From NCBI GenBank assembly GCA_030599175.1, contig JAUVON010000012.1:1-19893 (forward strand): 19,893 nucleotides of DNA. The letters run 5' to 3'. Shown piece by piece: positions 8,495-16,212 of the stretch (the first letter of the stretch is position 1; each line of letters begins with the position of its first letter). The DNA comes from Desulfobulbaceae bacterium (lineage in GTDB: Bacteria; Desulfobacterota; Desulfobulbia; Desulfobulbales; Desulfocapsaceae). A program made the translations under genes and the position numbers. The notes beneath the pieces are model-generated. The model saw only the letters and a program-made list of their open reading frames with translations, was not told the DNA's origin and did not search any database.

Positions 8495-9718
8495 ATGACA
8501 TTGATAAGACTGGACAGGGCTCTGGCCGAGGAAATAAAAGGATTGAAGGAAGAGGGTAGAACAAAAGATCCGGAGCGAATCATAACGGAATATATTGGGC
8601 CTGAAGATAAATGGGGACCGCGTTATAAACTGGCAGGTGAAGAGGGTAATTTTATACGCATGAACTCTAATTCGTATCTGTCGCTTTCCAATAACAGGGA
8701 GGTGATGGCCGCAGCAGATAAGGCTACCCGTGATTTTGGCGTGGGGCCTGGGGCGGTGCGCTTTATTGACGGCACCTTTGGCCACCATATTGGTCTTGAA
8801 AAACGGATTGCAGATTTTACTGCGAAACCTGCTGCAAAGATATTTAACTCGGCCTATACCTCCAACTGTGGTCTGGCCCTTACAATCGGCAGTAAGAACA
8901 CCCACTGGATCGGCGATCAACTCAATCATAACAGCATTATTCGCGCCATGCGTATCGCCGGTGTTCCGAGGGAAAACAAGGGAATTTATAAGCATAATGA
9001 CCTGAACGATCTGAAGCGGTGTCTTGATCAAGTCGCAGATGGTATCGAGCGGGTCATTGTAATCTATGATGGTATTTTTTCCATGCGCGGAGACAATGCA
9101 CCCATAGATAAAATTAATGCGGTAATTGCGCCATACAGGGAAAAATTCAGAGATGGTGTAATAACCGTAGTGGATGATTCTCACGGTATAGGTGCCTACG
9201 GGCAGACAGGCCGGGGAACTCCCGAGCACTGCAATGCATCCCCCGATATTATAGTTGGTACTTTTGGCAAGGGGTTCGGGGTGAATGGAGGTTTTATTGC
9301 GGCGAGTGAGCAACTGGTTGAGGCTGTAAGACAGAAGGCGGATACCTATATCTATACAAACCCACTGAGCGTCGCCGATTGTGCGGCAGCGGTGAAGGCT
9401 CTTGATATTTGTGATTCTCCTGTTGGGATAGAACTGCTGAAGGGGCTGAAAGAGCGGACTCTCCGGTTCAGAGGAGGTCTGGATATTCTGGGAAAGGAAT
9501 CAATTCCCGGACCGCACCCGGTGGTTCCCCTGCTGGTCAGGGATACTGCAAAGACCCGCGATTTGGTTCTTGCTCTTTTTACGAAAGGGATCCTGGTGGT
9601 AGGGCTGACTTTCCCCGTGGTGCCAAAGGGCGATGAGCTTCTTCGCTTTCAAATTAACGCTGCCCACACAGACGCTGATATTGATTATGTGCTTGAGGCA
9701 TTAAGGGAGGTTTTGTGA
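8495..9718 (+). CDS. kbl: Glycine C-acetyltransferase (2-amino-3-ketobutyrate CoA ligase)
   Basis: PLP enzyme of the alpha-oxoamine synthase family, 407 residues, cleaving 2-amino-3-ketobutyrate with CoA to glycine and acetyl-CoA. The PLP-site elements are VVDDSHGIGAYGQTGRGT (D227 for the pyridine nitrogen, H230 nearby) and GTFGKGFGVNGGF with the Schiff-base lysine K259. The N-terminal part has NSNSYLSLSNN and GPGAVRFIDGTFGHHIGLE, as in Kbl/BioF enzymes. The position right after tdh favours Kbl over BioF or serine palmitoyltransferase. The active-site loop differs from the enterobacterial GTLGKALGG form, so this is a divergent subgroup. An AAAAGGGA ribosome site precedes ATG 8495. The C-terminus runs into a GTG-led remnant overlapping its stop codon. 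Confidence 0.92.
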   Translation: MTLIRLDRALAEEIKGLKEEGRTKDPERIITEYIGPEDKWGPRYKLAGEEGNFIRMNSNSYLSLSNNREVMAAADKATRDFGVGPGAVRFIDGTFGHHIGLEKRIADFTAKPAAKIFNSAYTSNCGLALTIGSKNTHWIGDQLNHNSIIRAMRIAGVPRENKGIYKHNDLNDLKRCLDQVADGIERVIVIYDGIFSMRGDNAPIDKINAVIAPYREKFRDGVITVVDDSHGIGAYGQTGRGTPEHCNASPDIIVGTFGKGFGVNGGFIAASEQLVEAVRQKADTYIYTNPLSVADCAAAVKALDICDSPVGIELLKGLKERTLRFRGGLDILGKESIPGPHPVVPLLVRDTAKTRDLVLALFTKGILVVGLTFPVVPKGDELLRFQINAAHTDADIDYVLEALREVL

Positions 9719-9970
9719 CCGTTCTCTTTCCAGTGCCCAACAGCTGAGAGCAATGGGGATTGAGGCTGGTGACATCATCGCTTCGATTATAAATAATGGA
9801 CTGCCTGCAGTAGAAATATTTCATGCTGTGCAGTTGTGCGGTGCTTCTCTTTTACCTTTCAACTCTATGAAACCGAGGCAGAACTTTTGATCTCGGTGGA
9901 AGAAGACCTCATTTCTTTAGCCATCTATGTTTGGAACGAGGTGAAATCAATATATTCCGCTAATTTGTGA
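9715..9970 (+). pseudogene. Frameshifted remnant of a small PDZ-like gene
   Basis: Three successive frames give one protein-like reading. GTG 9715, with a good GGGAGG site overlapping the end of kbl, opens MTVLFPVPNS and stops. The next frame from about 9720 reads SSAQQLRAMGIEAGDIIASI and continues through GLPAVEIFHAVQLCGAS. A further -1 shift near 9850 gives FQLYETEAELLISVEEDL and then AIYVWNEVKSIYSANL, ending at TGA 9968-9970. The first long piece resembles the GIxxGDIIxSIN core of PDZ domains. At least two -1 shifts are needed to make one product of about 84 residues, and no canonical slippery heptamer is visible, so decay (or sequencing error) is favoured over programmed shifting. The parent gene probably formed an operon with tdh-kbl. 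The family is not firmly identified. Confidence 0.6.
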
Positions 9971-9977
9971 TATACAG

Positions 9978-10007
9978 TTGACTTTAATTACTTGATTCTG
10001 TAATAAT
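9978..10007 (+). promoter_or_regulatory. Candidate sigma-70 promoter for the HhH/OmpA gene pair
   Basis: A -35-like TTGACT (9978-9983) and a -10-like AATAAT (10002-10007) are separated by 18 bp, each one mismatch from consensus. They lie about 100 bp before the ATG at 10106, in an AT-rich stretch just after the pseudogene remnant. This is based on motif matching only. Confidence 0.4.
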
Positions 10008-10105
10008 AATAACTAGTTCAGAGATTATGGCTGCTGCTCTAGTCCCTTATAGTACTGATCTGAAAAGAGTTTTTTATTACCACTTCTCTCTGGAGGAAAA
10101 TACTT

Positions 10106-11473
10106 ATGAACCTTTTACTCTGTAATTTATGGCCCTATTTAGCTGGTGGTCTTGTTGGCTGGTTACTGTCCGGCTGGTTTGCACGTCGGCTGAAACATGG
10201 CGAGTCACCTGTGGAAAAGATTGTTGAGAAAACGGTTAACGTTGAAAAGGTAGTTGATAACCCTGAACATCTTTCTCTGATAAGCAGGCTAGAGTCAGAG
10301 AATGCTGAGATAGGAGACCTGCTGGCAAAAATCACCGCTTTTGAGAGCGCTGAACCGGAAATGGTTGAAACGGTTGTTGAGGTGGAAAAGATCGTAGAAA
10401 AGCCGGTTGAGAAGATTGTAGAGATAGAAGTTGAGAGGCTGGTCGACAATCCTGAACACCTTGAGCGAATAAAAATTCTTGAAGATGAGAATTCAGAAAT
10501 AGCTGTATTACGTAAAAAAATCACTGTATTAGAGAATACTAAACCAGAAGAAGTGGTTGAAAAGGTCGTTGAAGTAGAAAAGATCATAGAAAAGCCGGTT
10601 GAGAAGCTGGTCGACAACCCTGAACACCTTAAGCGGATTAAAGTTCTTGAAGGTGAGAATCTCAAGATTAGTGGGCTGGAGGCAGAAATAAAGGATTGGA
10701 AGCAAGGGTTGGAGACAGAAATCAAGGAGTGGAAGCAAGGCCCGGCCATTAATCTTAAGGCGGCAGCTGCTGCCGGTGTCGAAATTAAAAAAGAAGATGA
10801 TTTCACCGCCATTGAGGGTATTGGTCCTAAAATCAATGATCTGATTCATGCAGAGGGTGTTCATACCTTCAGGAAATTGTCTGAGATGAGTCCTTCAGAT
10901 ATCCGGAAAATTCTGGAGAAAGCCGGACCAAATTTCCAGATGACCAGACCCGGCACCTGGCCCGATCAGGCTCACCTTGCGTCACATAACCGCTGGTCTG
11001 CATTGAAAGCATTGCAGGATATTCTGCATGGCGGTGTTTATCCTGGTATTTCTTCTTCGGCAGCCAAGGGTGAAGGCCCCGGGGATGTCGACAATCATGA
11101 TTATGTCGTCAGGGTCAGTGAATTGGAAAAGCAGCTGGACAAATATCAAAAAGGATCGGAACTCAATGTTAAACGGGCAAAGGCTGTCGGCTTCAATGTC
11201 ACGTATAAGGAAGGCATAAATGATTTCACTGTTATTGAAGGTATTGGCCCCAAGATCAATGACCTGATTCACGATGATGGTATTCAAACCTATAGCGAAC
11301 TTGCACTTACAGATTCCGCTCATATTCAAAAAATTCTGGACAAAGCAGGGCCTGCCTTTACTCTCGCCAGGCCTGATACATGGCCGGCACAAGCCAACTT
11401 TGCTGCCGGAAATCAGTGGGAAGCATTAAAAGCATGGCAAGATGTACTTGACGGGGGAGAGGTGAAATCATGA
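10106..11473 (+). CDS. Membrane-anchored coiled-coil protein with two helix-hairpin-helix (EGIGPK) domains
   Basis: 455 residues. An N-terminal hydrophobic helix (about 8-26, LWPYLAGGLVGWLLSGWFA) followed by ARRLK suggests a single inner-membrane anchor with a cytoplasmic body. Residues 34-210 are charged and coiled-coil-like, rich in VEKIVEK/VEVEKI repeats, with three copies of VDNPEHL (50-56, 113-119, 169-175). Two related domains follow at about 232-310 and 373-451. Each has FT(A/V)IEGIGPKINDLIH, then KILxKAGPxF, TWPxQA and W(S/E)ALKA. The EGIGPK segment is the helix-hairpin-helix type seen in DNA-binding proteins and in predicted H3TH-like proteins; actual DNA binding is not shown. A GGAGG site lies 9 bp before ATG 10106. 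Its stop overlaps the ATG of the next gene (ATGA), so the two are coupled. The function is unknown. Confidence 0.85.
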   Translation: MNLLLCNLWPYLAGGLVGWLLSGWFARRLKHGESPVEKIVEKTVNVEKVVDNPEHLSLISRLESENAEIGDLLAKITAFESAEPEMVETVVEVEKIVEKPVEKIVEIEVERLVDNPEHLERIKILEDENSEIAVLRKKITVLENTKPEEVVEKVVEVEKIIEKPVEKLVDNPEHLKRIKVLEGENLKISGLEAEIKDWKQGLETEIKEWKQGPAINLKAAAAAGVEIKKEDDFTAIEGIGPKINDLIHAEGVHTFRKLSEMSPSDIRKILEKAGPNFQMTRPGTWPDQAHLASHNRWSALKALQDILHGGVYPGISSSAAKGEGPGDVDNHDYVVRVSELEKQLDKYQKGSELNVKRAKAVGFNVTYKEGINDFTVIEGIGPKINDLIHDDGIQTYSELALTDSAHIQKILDKAGPAFTLARPDTWPAQANFAAGNQWEALKAWQDVLDGGEVKS

Positions 11474-12273
11474 CTGATACAAACGAAGCATATTCTACAC
11501 CCCATTGGGCGGGTTTTCAGAGCCTGTGGAGAAGTGTAGCCATTATTCTTTTCATATTGCTCTTACTGCTGTGGCTGCTGGGTTATGGCCCGGGCGGTAA
11601 AGGTTGTCAAGTCCCGGTTAAAACCGTAGACAAAATCGTCACGGCACCTGATTGGATTGCGCCTGCCATTACGTTAAATACATCTCCTGATGCCTCAGTT
11701 GTTCGGTTGACTGTGGGGGATGATTATGTCGATGCGGGTGCAACTGCAGTTGACAATATTGATGGCGAAGTGACTGTAACGACAAGTGGCACGGTGGATA
11801 CGAATACGCCTGGTGAATATAAAATCACCTATACAGTGACTGATGCAGCTGGTAATACAGCAACAAAAACGAGAACCGTTGTTGTTGAAAACATTGCCAA
11901 AGTTGTGGAACCAGCCGTACCGCCGGAAACCCTGGTTGCAGAACCAGGCATATTGCCTGAAGCCAGGCTTTATTTTGATCTGGACAGCGATGAGCTTCCA
12001 GCTGATATAAACCTGACTTTGTCAGCAGTCATCTCGTATTTGCGTCTCAACAGCAATGCAACGGCGGTTGTCTCGGGCTACCATGACCCCAGTGGAAATT
12101 ATGCGTATAATCAGGATCTTGCCAAAAGAAGAGCCCAGCGTGTAAGCAAACTATTGCAGGAAATTGGGGTTTCTACCGACCGCATAGTTTTTGTAAAACC
12201 GGTTGAGACAACCGGAAGTAATGTACCGGAAGAAGCACGGCGTGTCGATGTCTCAATCAGGAGACAGGAGTGA
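11470..12273 (+). CDS. Membrane-anchored DUF5011/Ig-like and OmpA-domain protein
   Basis: 267 residues. A short cytoplasmic N-terminus precedes one transmembrane helix (about 22-40, VAIILFILLLLLWLLGYG), so the remainder probably faces the periplasm. Residues 66-140 form an Ig-like DUF5011 domain (LTVGDDYVDAGATAVDNIDG, then GEYKITYTVTDAAGNTATKTRTVVV). Residues 163-265 form an OmpA-like peptidoglycan-binding domain starting ARLYFDLDSDELP, with GYHDPSGNYAYNQDLAKRRAQRV. D206 and R221 align with the OmpA Asp/Arg pair that grips diaminopimelate. The protein would therefore tie the inner membrane to the cell wall. It overlaps by 4 bp the HhH-domain gene upstream, implying a joint role. The last residues converge on the flavin-binding gene, with 65 bp between stops and no clear terminator. 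Confidence 0.88.
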   Translation: MTDTNEAYSTPHWAGFQSLWRSVAIILFILLLLLWLLGYGPGGKGCQVPVKTVDKIVTAPDWIAPAITLNTSPDASVVRLTVGDDYVDAGATAVDNIDGEVTVTTSGTVDTNTPGEYKITYTVTDAAGNTATKTRTVVVENIAKVVEPAVPPETLVAEPGILPEARLYFDLDSDELPADINLTLSAVISYLRLNSNATAVVSGYHDPSGNYAYNQDLAKRRAQRVSKLLQEIGVSTDRIVFVKPVETTGSNVPEEARRVDVSIRRQE

Positions 12274-12338
12274 TGAAGATTTAATTTGTGTGAAATATGG
12301 CGGTCTAAAACGTACCACAGCCAGGCATAGCACTTTCC

Positions 12339-12812
12339 TCATTGATCGGTATAGTCCAATGATTGTTTTCCTGTCACACTCTCAATATTTATCGCCCACA
12401 CCCGGATTCCATTAAGCGGAAGATCAGTGAATTCCCATTTTTTGTCGGAATACTGTTCCATGATATGTTTGAGTCCCTTGATTTTATCTTCTCGGGAAGA
12501 AAGTTCTTCAGCTTTTCCAAAACCAATCACGCTTTGAAATGTGAATGACCAGTTACAAGGTTTGACTTCATCTGAAAGGATTTCCACCCCTGATTCAAAT
12601 TCGAAGCACACATTATTATTAACTGAAAGTATATCCATCTTTTTGCCATCTTTAGCCGAGTGGAAGTATATGGTTTTGCCATCATATCCAAACGAGACGG
12701 GAACGATGTAAGGGACATCATCTTGAGACACCCCCAACCTGCACACCTGGCAATTTTTAATAACACGTGATATTTGATTTAAGTCTTTTATCTCTTTGTC
12801 TTTTCTCCTCAT
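12339..12812 (-). CDS. Pyridoxamine 5'-phosphate oxidase-related flavin-binding protein (NimA-like)
   Basis: A 157-residue split-barrel protein of the PNPOx-like/NimA group, probably binding FMN. Characteristic segments are CQVCRLGVSQDDVPYIVPVSFGYDGKTIYFHSA near residues 30-62, then GKKMDILSVNNNVCFEFE, and FTFQSVIGFGKAEEL in the second half. The C-terminus has GIRVWAINIESVTGKQS, typical of the group. NimA relatives reduce nitroimidazoles, but most members are uncharacterised, so no substrate is claimed. It is a single gene opposite to both neighbours, with a 265-bp divergent gap to the FecR gene. Confidence 0.88.
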   Translation of the reverse strand: MRRKDKEIKDLNQISRVIKNCQVCRLGVSQDDVPYIVPVSFGYDGKTIYFHSAKDGKKMDILSVNNNVCFEFESGVEILSDEVKPCNWSFTFQSVIGFGKAEELSSREDKIKGLKHIMEQYSDKKWEFTDLPLNGIRVWAINIESVTGKQSLDYTDQ

Positions 12813-12974
12813 CGTGTCCTTCCTCTTATAGTCTGTTTTTTCGAATCCGTTAATGAATTTGGTTCGGTTATCTACTAAAATACCTGTTATTCTTGATGGT
12901 GTCTATAGATTGAAAAAACAATGCCTTCAAAGGATATACTTCGTTCTTTTTTCAGAATTTCTTTTCAAAAATAT

Positions 12975-12990
12975 TTCAATTGTGATTGAA
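12975..12990. promoter_or_regulatory. Inverted repeat TTCAAT-N4-ATTGAA upstream of the FecR operon
   Basis: A perfect 6-bp inverted repeat with a 4-bp spacer (TTCAATTGTGATTGAA) lies about 88 bp before the FecR-gene ATG, in the 265-bp gap between two divergent genes. Its size and spacing fit a dimeric regulator site, but the sequence differs from the FNR consensus. No regulator can be named. The rest of this gap is AT-rich with no convincing gene. Confidence 0.3.
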
Positions 12991-13077
12991 TAAATAAAGA
13001 AGCACTTGTGTAATGGGGGTAGGGCGAAGAAAGTATACGGAATATCCCTGATTGATAAAAAATAACGAGGGTTTGCC

Positions 13078-13518
13078 ATGAATAAAGCAATGATGGTTCT
13101 TTTGGGATTTTTTCTGCTTCTTCCCTCAATCACCTGGTCTCAACCCAATCATGTAGCTTACTTAAAAAATGTTACCGGTGAGGTCATCATACTGCGTAAT
13201 AGCAGTGAAATGAAAGCCCGGGTTGGTTCTCAACTAAAGAGTAGCGACGTTGTGAAGACCTATTCAAATTCTTCCGCGGGTATTGTTTTTATTGACAACA
13301 CCCGCCTTTCTCTGGGAGAAAATACTGAAATCACTGTTAGTGAGTACAAGTTTGTTCCGGTAGATCAAGAATACGCATTTTCTCTTTTTATGAAAAAAGG
13401 AAAAGCTCTCTACTCATCTGGTAAATTAACCAAACTGGCACCGGAAAAGGTCAGTTTCCAGACTCCACGAGCGACTATCGGGGTCAGAGGAACCAAATTT
13501 CTTGTCCAGGTTGATTGA
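13078..13518 (+). CDS. Exported FecR-domain protein
   Basis: 146 residues with a Sec signal peptide (about 1-21, MMVLLGFFLLLPSITWS followed by Q), so it is probably periplasmic. The mature part is a FecR domain: VAYLKNVTGEVIILRNSSEM, GSQLKSSDVVKTYSNSSAGIVFIDNTRLSLGENTEI, and the closing motif FQTPRATIGVRGTKFLVQ. Stand-alone FecR proteins of this kind often adjoin OmpA and CHASE2 genes and are thought to sense or bind envelope ligands; unlike true FecR there is no sigma-factor partner here. ATG 13078 has a CGAGGG site 7 bp upstream. It is the first of a probable operon, with the lipoprotein gene starting 43 bp after its stop. Confidence 0.88.
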   Translation: MNKAMMVLLGFFLLLPSITWSQPNHVAYLKNVTGEVIILRNSSEMKARVGSQLKSSDVVKTYSNSSAGIVFIDNTRLSLGENTEITVSEYKFVPVDQEYAFSLFMKKGKALYSSGKLTKLAPEKVSFQTPRATIGVRGTKFLVQVD

Positions 13519-13561
13519 TGGCGTAGTGGAAAATGGACTGTTTATGTCGACTGGAGGGATT

Positions 13562-14152
13562 ATGAAAAATATTTGTCTCTGTTTCATGTTGCTGCTTCTG
13601 GTTTCCTGTTCCGGGAAAACAACGGTGCTTCTTCTTCCCGAAACTGATGGTAGTGTAGGGAAGGTGGAGGTCAGGGGAGAAGAAGCCAGTCAGGTCATTG
13701 AGACCCCAAACTCATATACCGTGGTAGACTCTTTTTCGGCTTCCCCTGCAGCAGTTGAAGAGATGGACGCCGAGGAGATTGAAAAAAGATTTTCGACGGT
13801 AATCAGAGCGCAACCCGAAAAGCCGATAGCTTTTCTGCTCTATTTTGAATCCGATTCAACTGAGTTGATAAAAAAATCCAGGGCCATTATGTCGAATGTG
13901 CTCTTGGAGATTAACGAGAGACAACCTTGTGAGATCGGTGTGATTGGACATACAGACCGACTGGGATCACGCAGTTATAATATAAAGCTGTCGTTTAAAA
14001 GAGCTGCTGCGGTTGAAAAAATTCTTCGTGCCTCAGACCTGGAAATTGGTGGAATATATATATCCTCCCACGGTGAGAATGACCCTGTCATAAAAACTCC
14101 GGATGGAGTCTCCGAGCCATTGAATAGAAGGGTGGAAGTCGTTATTCGATGA
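13562..14152 (+). CDS. OmpA-domain lipoprotein (Pal-like)
   Basis: 196 residues from ATG 13562, chosen over a TTG at 13502 because GGAGGG lies 3 bp before it and because it opens directly with a lipoprotein signal, MKNICLCFMLLLLVSC, with lipobox Cys C16. The mature protein would be lipid-anchored; S17 after the Cys is compatible with outer-membrane sorting. After a linker (about 17-85), the C-terminal 110 residues form an OmpA-like peptidoglycan-binding domain beginning PIAFLLYFESDSTELI, with VIGHTDRLGSRSYNIKLSFKRAAAV containing the Asp and Arg that bind diaminopimelate, and ending EPLNRRVEVVIR. It sits between the FecR and CHASE2 genes, suggesting an envelope complex whose state is read by the CHASE2 sensor. 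The gap to the next gene is 12 bp. Confidence 0.9.
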   Translation: MKNICLCFMLLLLVSCSGKTTVLLLPETDGSVGKVEVRGEEASQVIETPNSYTVVDSFSASPAAVEEMDAEEIEKRFSTVIRAQPEKPIAFLLYFESDSTELIKKSRAIMSNVLLEINERQPCEIGVIGHTDRLGSRSYNIKLSFKRAAAVEKILRASDLEIGGIYISSHGENDPVIKTPDGVSEPLNRRVEVVIR

Positions 14153-14164
14153 TATGGCCAGAAG

Positions 14165-16138
14165 ATGATCGTTCCCCAGAAAAACACTGAATATAAAGAC
14201 CTTAGAAATATCCTTATTGTTGCCTTATTGGTTGCTGGGCTGGTCAGCGTTTTATTCAGCAGTCAGACCACCCTTTACACCCTTTTAGATAATAGCATCT
14301 ATGATTCATTTTTGAAGTCCGCCGGTCGCGCCAGGATAACCGATCAAGTGGTTGTTACTGATATCGATGATATCAGTCTGGCGGCAGTTGGCCAATGGCC
14401 CTGGCCACGCTACAGGATAGCTACTCTGCTTCAGTCTGTTCAGCAACACTCACCGGCACTGATCGGTGTTGATATTATTTTCCCTGAACCGGATCGGACC
14501 TCCCTTGATACCATCCGCAAAGCTTTCAGTCAGGAATTTGGTCTGGACCTGGGTTTTACAGGGCTGCCGCCTGGATTAAGCGATAATGACGGTTTTCTTG
14601 GCCGGGTTCTCAGTCAGTCCCCGGTTGTCGGTGCAAAGTATTTTTATTTTGACCATAGCAGTGATGACCGGCAATGTACCATGCATCCTCTCAAGCTTAC
14701 GGGTGATATAAGCCTGATATCTCCCCTGGATGCACCAGGTATTCTATGTAATATAGAAAAGTTAGACTCTCAGTTGCAGTCCAGTGGGTTTATTAATAAT
14801 CAGTTTGACAGGGATGGTGTTCTCCGTAAACTTCCGCTGTTGATGAAGTACCGTGACCAGATATATCCCAATCTTTCTCTGGAGATATTGGCACAATATA
14901 TCGGGGCAGAAACTGTTGAGATCTCCAGGGACTTATTCGGAACGGTACTCAGACTGAAAGAGTTCACTATCCCCATAGATCGACAAGGGTACTTCCAGTT
15001 GCGGTTTGGTGGTCCCGGTAAAAGCCATCATTTTATTTCTGCCGTTGATCTGCTCAACGATGCCGTCGTCTCAGAAGAGCTTAATGGGAAAATCTTTTTG
15101 ATCGGTGCCTCGGCAGCTGGATTGAATGATCTTCACCATACCGTTTTTGACCCTTCTTTTCCCGGTATTGAAACCCATGCTGTTTTTCTTTCTAACGTCC
15201 TCAATAGTCAATTTATCAGAATTCCTGGTTGGCAACCTGTGTATATTGTCATCGTCTGCCTGTTAGCCGGAGTTCTTTCAGGGGCAATGTTCTGTTTTTT
15301 TCTTCCCATCCGGGCAGTACTTTTAACCTGTGGTTGGCTGGCGCTATTTACTGGTGGCAGTTTTTTCTTATTTGCGAGCAGAGGGATATATTTTTCCCCG
15401 ACTGGCCCAGTTCTGGTGTCGACAATTATGGTTCTTTTCTGTTCGTTTATTCGATATTTCACGGAGAATAAAAGGGCTGTAAACTGGATCAGGCAATTAG
15501 CAAGAGTACAGCAGGTAACCTTAGAGGCGATGGCAACAGTAGCAGAAACCCGCGATCCTGAAACCGGGGGGCATATCCAGAGAACCAAAAGATATGTTAA
15601 AGTGCTGGCTGAGTATTTGAGGGATAAGGAAAAAGATGATGGGACGTTGACAGATGATTATATTGAAGCACTTTTTCACTCCGCCCCCCTCCATGATGTT
15701 GGGAAAGTCGGGATTCCAGATCATATCCTGTTAAAACCGGGCCCACTTGACAAAGATGAATTTTCTATTATGAAGCGGCATTCGGAGTATGGCGTTAAGA
15801 TTATTAATTCCGCTTCAGATAAGCTGGAAGAGCATAATTTTCTTGAGATTGCTGCAGAGATCGCCGCAACTCATCATGAGAAATGGGACGGCAGTGGTTA
15901 TCCCAATGGAATGAAAGGGAAGGAGATTCCCATTTCCGGCAGACTGATGGCAGTTGCAGATGTTTATGATGCGTTGATCAGCAAGAGGCAATATAAAGAA
16001 CCTTTTAGCCATGAAAAATCCAAAGCAATTATTCTTGAGGGACAGGGAACTCATTTCGATCCGGTAATTATCGAGGCCTTTCTTGCGGTTGAACAGGAGT
16101 TTATAAACATTGCACAAGAATTTGAAGATGATGTGTAG
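14165..16138 (+). CDS. CHASE2-HD-GYP sensor, predicted c-di-GMP phosphodiesterase
   Basis: 657 residues. A transmembrane helix at about 15-32 leads into a periplasmic CHASE2 domain (about 35-350) with VVVTDIDDISLAAVGQWPWPR, LIGVDIIFPEPD and GKIFLIGASAAGLNDLHHT. Three more transmembrane helices follow at about 356-379, 384-405 and 413-431. The cytoplasmic part is an HD-GYP domain: ETRDPETGGHIQRTKRYV, LHDVGKVGIPDHILLKPG (H510, D511), ATHHEKWDGSGYPNG (H570, H571 and the GYP triad at 578-580) and AVADVYDALIS. All metal ligands and the GYP motif appear intact, so hydrolysis of c-di-GMP (or a related dinucleotide) is expected. It lies 12 bp after the OmpA lipoprotein gene and before a PilZ protein. 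ATG 14165 follows a weak AGAAG site. Confidence 0.93.
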   Translation: MIVPQKNTEYKDLRNILIVALLVAGLVSVLFSSQTTLYTLLDNSIYDSFLKSAGRARITDQVVVTDIDDISLAAVGQWPWPRYRIATLLQSVQQHSPALIGVDIIFPEPDRTSLDTIRKAFSQEFGLDLGFTGLPPGLSDNDGFLGRVLSQSPVVGAKYFYFDHSSDDRQCTMHPLKLTGDISLISPLDAPGILCNIEKLDSQLQSSGFINNQFDRDGVLRKLPLLMKYRDQIYPNLSLEILAQYIGAETVEISRDLFGTVLRLKEFTIPIDRQGYFQLRFGGPGKSHHFISAVDLLNDAVVSEELNGKIFLIGASAAGLNDLHHTVFDPSFPGIETHAVFLSNVLNSQFIRIPGWQPVYIVIVCLLAGVLSGAMFCFFLPIRAVLLTCGWLALFTGGSFFLFASRGIYFSPTGPVLVSTIMVLFCSFIRYFTENKRAVNWIRQLARVQQVTLEAMATVAETRDPETGGHIQRTKRYVKVLAEYLRDKEKDDGTLTDDYIEALFHSAPLHDVGKVGIPDHILLKPGPLDKDEFSIMKRHSEYGVKIINSASDKLEEHNFLEIAAEIAATHHEKWDGSGYPNGMKGKEIPISGRLMAVADVYDALISKRQYKEPFSHEKSKAIILEGQGTHFDPVIIEAFLAVEQEFINIAQEFEDDV

Positions 16139-16212
16139 CTGACTTCTTATTTTTTTGTGACAGAGTTTCGGCAGTAAGGTATTATAATATTATTGAACCG
16201 GAGGTAAAAGTG

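Noticed and set aside
8390..9313. 307-residue minus-strand open frame
   Set aside because: Antisense to kbl and the end of tdh, with no domain-like sequence.
9842..9860. Programmed -1 frameshift in the PDZ-like remnant
   Set aside because: No X-XXY-YYZ heptamer in the right frame, and a second independent shift is also needed upstream.
12927..13133. 68-residue minus-strand open frame upstream of the FecR gene
   Set aside because: Overlaps the FecR signal peptide, is AT-driven, and has no domain or ribosome-site support.
13502..13561. Upstream TTG start for the OmpA lipoprotein
   Set aside because: It would add 20 residues ahead of a complete lipoprotein signal; the ATG at 13562 has its own GGAGGG site.
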